Of a stretch of 7,415 bases of DNA, positions 5,831-7,415 are shown one piece after another. The translations under genes and the position numbers were made by a program. Source of the stretch: Phycisphaeraceae bacterium (GTDB taxonomy: Bacteria > Planctomycetota > Phycisphaerae > Phycisphaerales > UBA1924); assembly GCA_009827205.1 (NCBI GenBank), contig WUAK01000138.1, forward strand, positions 1-7,415, given 5' to 3'. The notes beneath the pieces are model-generated. The model saw only the letters and a list, made by a program, of their open reading frames with translations, was not told the origin of the DNA and did no database searches. Each line of letters begins with the position of its first letter. The stretch's first letter is position 1.

Positions 5831-5867
5831 TTTCGGATAAGTTCAATCTTGTCCTGTCACCCCGATT
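5831..5867 (+). repeat. Degraded second copy of the tRNA-Pro 3' end
   Basis: TCCTGTCACCCCGATT (5852-5867) matches TCCTCTCACCCCGATT (5772-5787) at 15 of 16 positions. Upstream of it, TTTCGG (5831-5836) and GTTCAA recur in the same order as in the first copy, with a net deletion of about 8 bases. This looks like a decayed tandem attachment site 80 bases from the first. A chance match of the short blocks cannot be excluded. Confidence 0.45.
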
Positions 5868-6162
5868 TGTTGTGAGATCAAGTCCTTCACTTCCGTGCCA
5901 ACACCTTGAGCAGGCTGCCAGCGTTGCAGAGGATTGTAATCAAGTCCTCTACGGACAACGGTTCCTCGTAAGTATGGCTGCCTCACCTGTTGTGTCAGTC
6001 GGATCAGTTCGGTCGTGATCCAGGCGGGTGGCCATGATGCCGCCGGCTAACCCACGCTGCATGCTCGACTTCGGGCTTATCCGCGGCGCGGCCTTGAGGC
6101 GAATTGGACGATAGTACTACCGCGGAGATGCAGCCGGCACGTACCCTGGTTGTCTCCTCAGG
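5868..6162. other. Non-coding stretch with small coding echoes
   Basis: No intact gene is visible. On the minus strand, 5887-5982 reads as a 31-residue tail between two stops that includes LSVEDLITILCNAGSLL; it looks protein-like but I cannot name a family. On the plus strand, 6061-6111 contains a LDFGL coding echo that shares 17 identical bases with the kinase gene (2614-2630). Both may be remnants of lost genes. Confidence 0.35.
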
Positions 6163-6168
6163 TACACT
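6163..6168 (+). promoter_or_regulatory. -10-like hexamer of lipoprotein gene, leaderless arrangement
   Basis: TACACT is followed by exactly six bases (CGTGCC) and then the ATG at 6175, with no Shine-Dalgarno sequence. The spacing is the same as for the kinase and phosphatase genes and predicts an mRNA starting at the ATG. No clear -35 box was found. Confidence 0.45.
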
Positions 6169-6174
6169 CGTGCC

Positions 6175-7415
6175 ATGAAACGATGCATCCCCTTATCCAT
6201 TTGCCTGCTTCTCAACTGTGTCCTTGCCATCGGCTGCCAATCATCTGGGTGGTCGCCGTACCAGTTGGGCTCATACGAGCGATCGAACTGGTCCGCGGCA
6301 GACTCGGCTGCAGTCCCTTTGAATCAAGGTCTGAACTGGTACTACAGCTTCGAGTCGCGCTTGGCAAAGCAGGCATTCATGGAGGCGAGTACTCGCGACG
6401 AGTTGTCCCCGATGCCGTGGTGGGGTGTTTCGATCGCGAGCGGTCCGACAATTAACTCGCCCCAGATGTCCGAAGGGCAGTCGCGTGAGGCGTGGGAGGC
6501 GCTGCAGCAAGCGAAGGAGAGGATGGGCAACACGACCCCGGTTGAGCAAGCACTGATCGAGGCTCTCGAAACACGCTACGCCTGGCCCGCCCCCGAGGAT
6601 CGAAGCAAATTGGATGTTGCTTATGCGGAAGCGATGCGGCAGGTCCACGAGACCTTCCCGGACGATCCGGACGTTGCCACGCTCTACGCCGAGGCACTCT
6701 TGGTTCTCAGGCCTTGGGATCAGTGGGCGATCACGGGCGAGCCGAACCCGGGAACGCTTGACGCGCTGGCGGCACTTGAACGCGCGCGGGAGCTCGCCCC
6801 GGGAAGCCCGGGTGCTCACCACATCACGATCCATGCGGTGGAGGGCTCACGTACTCCCCAGATCGGACTTGACTCTGCACAAGTACTCGAAGAACTCGCT
6901 CCTGATTCTGCGCACTTGCTGCATATGCCCTCACACATCTATGTGCGCTTGGGGCTGTGGGAGAAGGCCGCCGAATCGAACGAACGTGCGAACCACGCGA
7001 TCGAACGGCTGAGCGTATCGCGGCCTGAGATGGGCAATGGCTCCTGGGTCTTTCACCACCTCGACTTCCTCATACTGGTCGACAAGATGACCGGCGATCG
7101 AGATGGCGCGATCAGGCACGCACGCGCGTTTACCGAGCGGATGCCCATCGAGAGAGCGATGCCCCTCGTTAGTTTCGTAGATCCATATATGCTCAAGTTG
7201 CCGTCCGTCTACAAGCGATTCGGGATGTGGGAAGAGATCATCGCGTATCCGGCGCTGCCGCCGGAATTCGTTGTTTCCAAAGCGAATCTGCACCACATGA
7301 GGGCGGTTGCGTTCTCGGCGCTTGGCGATACCGAGCAGGCCAGGTCAGAGCGCGACCTGCTGGTCAGCAGCCTGGAGGATGTCTCGAAGCAGACGAAGTG
7401 GGGGACGTCGAACAA
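6175..7415 (+). CDS. TPR-type lipoprotein, 3' end beyond the window
   Basis: An uninterrupted frame of 413 codons runs off the right edge, so the gene is incomplete. It opens with a lipoprotein signal: MKR, a hydrophobic core and the lipobox AIGC, with Cys21 as the predicted lipidated residue. The mature protein should be anchored to a membrane on its outer side. The body is helical and tetratricopeptide-like and fits a broadly distributed uncharacterised TPR family. Landmarks are PWWGVSIASGPTIN (near residue 80), LYAEALLVLRPWD (near 172-182), a HHITIHAVEGS segment (near 216-226) and HMPSHIYVRLGLWEKA (near 250-265). TPR proteins usually hold protein partners; no enzyme activity can be assigned. 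The TACACT hexamer six bases before the ATG supports the start. It lies to the right of the tRNA-Pro remnant and so may belong to the chromosome rather than to the inserted DNA. Confidence 0.85.
   Translation, partial: MKRCIPLSICLLLNCVLAIGCQSSGWSPYQLGSYERSNWSAADSAAVPLNQGLNWYYSFESRLAKQAFMEASTRDELSPMPWWGVSIASGPTINSPQMSEGQSREAWEALQQAKERMGNTTPVEQALIEALETRYAWPAPEDRSKLDVAYAEAMRQVHETFPDDPDVATLYAEALLVLRPWDQWAITGEPNPGTLDALAALERARELAPGSPGAHHITIHAVEGSRTPQIGLDSAQVLEELAPDSAHLLHMPSHIYVRLGLWEKAAESNERANHAIERLSVSRPEMGNGSWVFHHLDFLILVDKMTGDRDGAIRHARAFTERMPIERAMPLVSFVDPYMLKLPSVYKRFGMWEEIIAYPALPPEFVVSKANLHHMRAVAFSALGDTEQARSERDLLVSSLEDVSKQTKWGTSN

Noticed and set aside
5827..6018. 63-residue plus-strand open frame
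   Set aside because: It starts inside the decayed tRNA-Pro copy, has no ribosome site or leaderless -10 and resembles no family.
1..7415. CRISPR array
   Set aside because: No regularly spaced direct repeats were seen; the repeats present are inverted or single tandem copies.

Overview
The window looks like the chromosome of a GC-rich environmental bacterium, most likely a member of the Planctomycetota (Phycisphaerae-like). This is inferred from family style: a Ser/Thr kinase fused through one membrane segment to a PD40 beta-propeller, an FHA-GAF-SpoIIE phosphatase, a planctomycete-type tyrosine recombinase N-terminus and a TPR lipoprotein. No marker gene fixes the taxonomy.

Layout. 1-115 holds two perfect inverted repeats. 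116-265 is an N-terminal stub of a tyrosine recombinase with a good ribosome binding site. 301-348 is the 3' half of a tRNA-Gly(CCC). 349-492 is non-coding with hairpins. 493-2109 (minus) encodes a cytoplasmic FHA-GAF-PP2C phosphatase. It is divergently transcribed from 2178-4919 (plus), a 913-residue transmembrane Ser/Thr kinase with an extracytoplasmic PD40 propeller. 4920-6174 has no convincing gene. It holds a hairpin after the kinase, a long imperfect inverted repeat (about 5123-5470), an AT-rich stretch, the 3' half of a tRNA-Pro(CGG) (5744-5785), a degraded partial copy of that half (5831-5867) and small coding echoes. From 6175 to the right edge runs an incomplete TPR-type lipoprotein gene.

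How it works together. Kinase and phosphatase share a 68-bp divergent promoter region. They are a plausible signalling pair: the propeller outside the membrane senses a ligand or envelope state, the cytoplasmic kinase phosphorylates Ser/Thr targets, and the phosphatase reverses this, perhaps docking to phosphothreonine through its FHA domain. The pairing is inferred from adjacency and domain content.

Most unusual points. (1) Two different tRNA genes are present only as 3' halves, in the same orientation, one next to a recombinase stub. This is the signature of displaced attachment sites left by tRNA-targeting integrative elements, so the kinase/phosphatase module appears to sit in an accreted island. 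(2) All three real genes have a TANNNT hexamer exactly 6 nt before the start codon and no Shine-Dalgarno sequence, as expected of leaderless mRNAs, whereas the recombinase stub has GGAGGT. (3) A roughly 350-bp inverted-repeat element with arms of about 100 bp lies between the kinase gene and the tRNA-Pro remnant.
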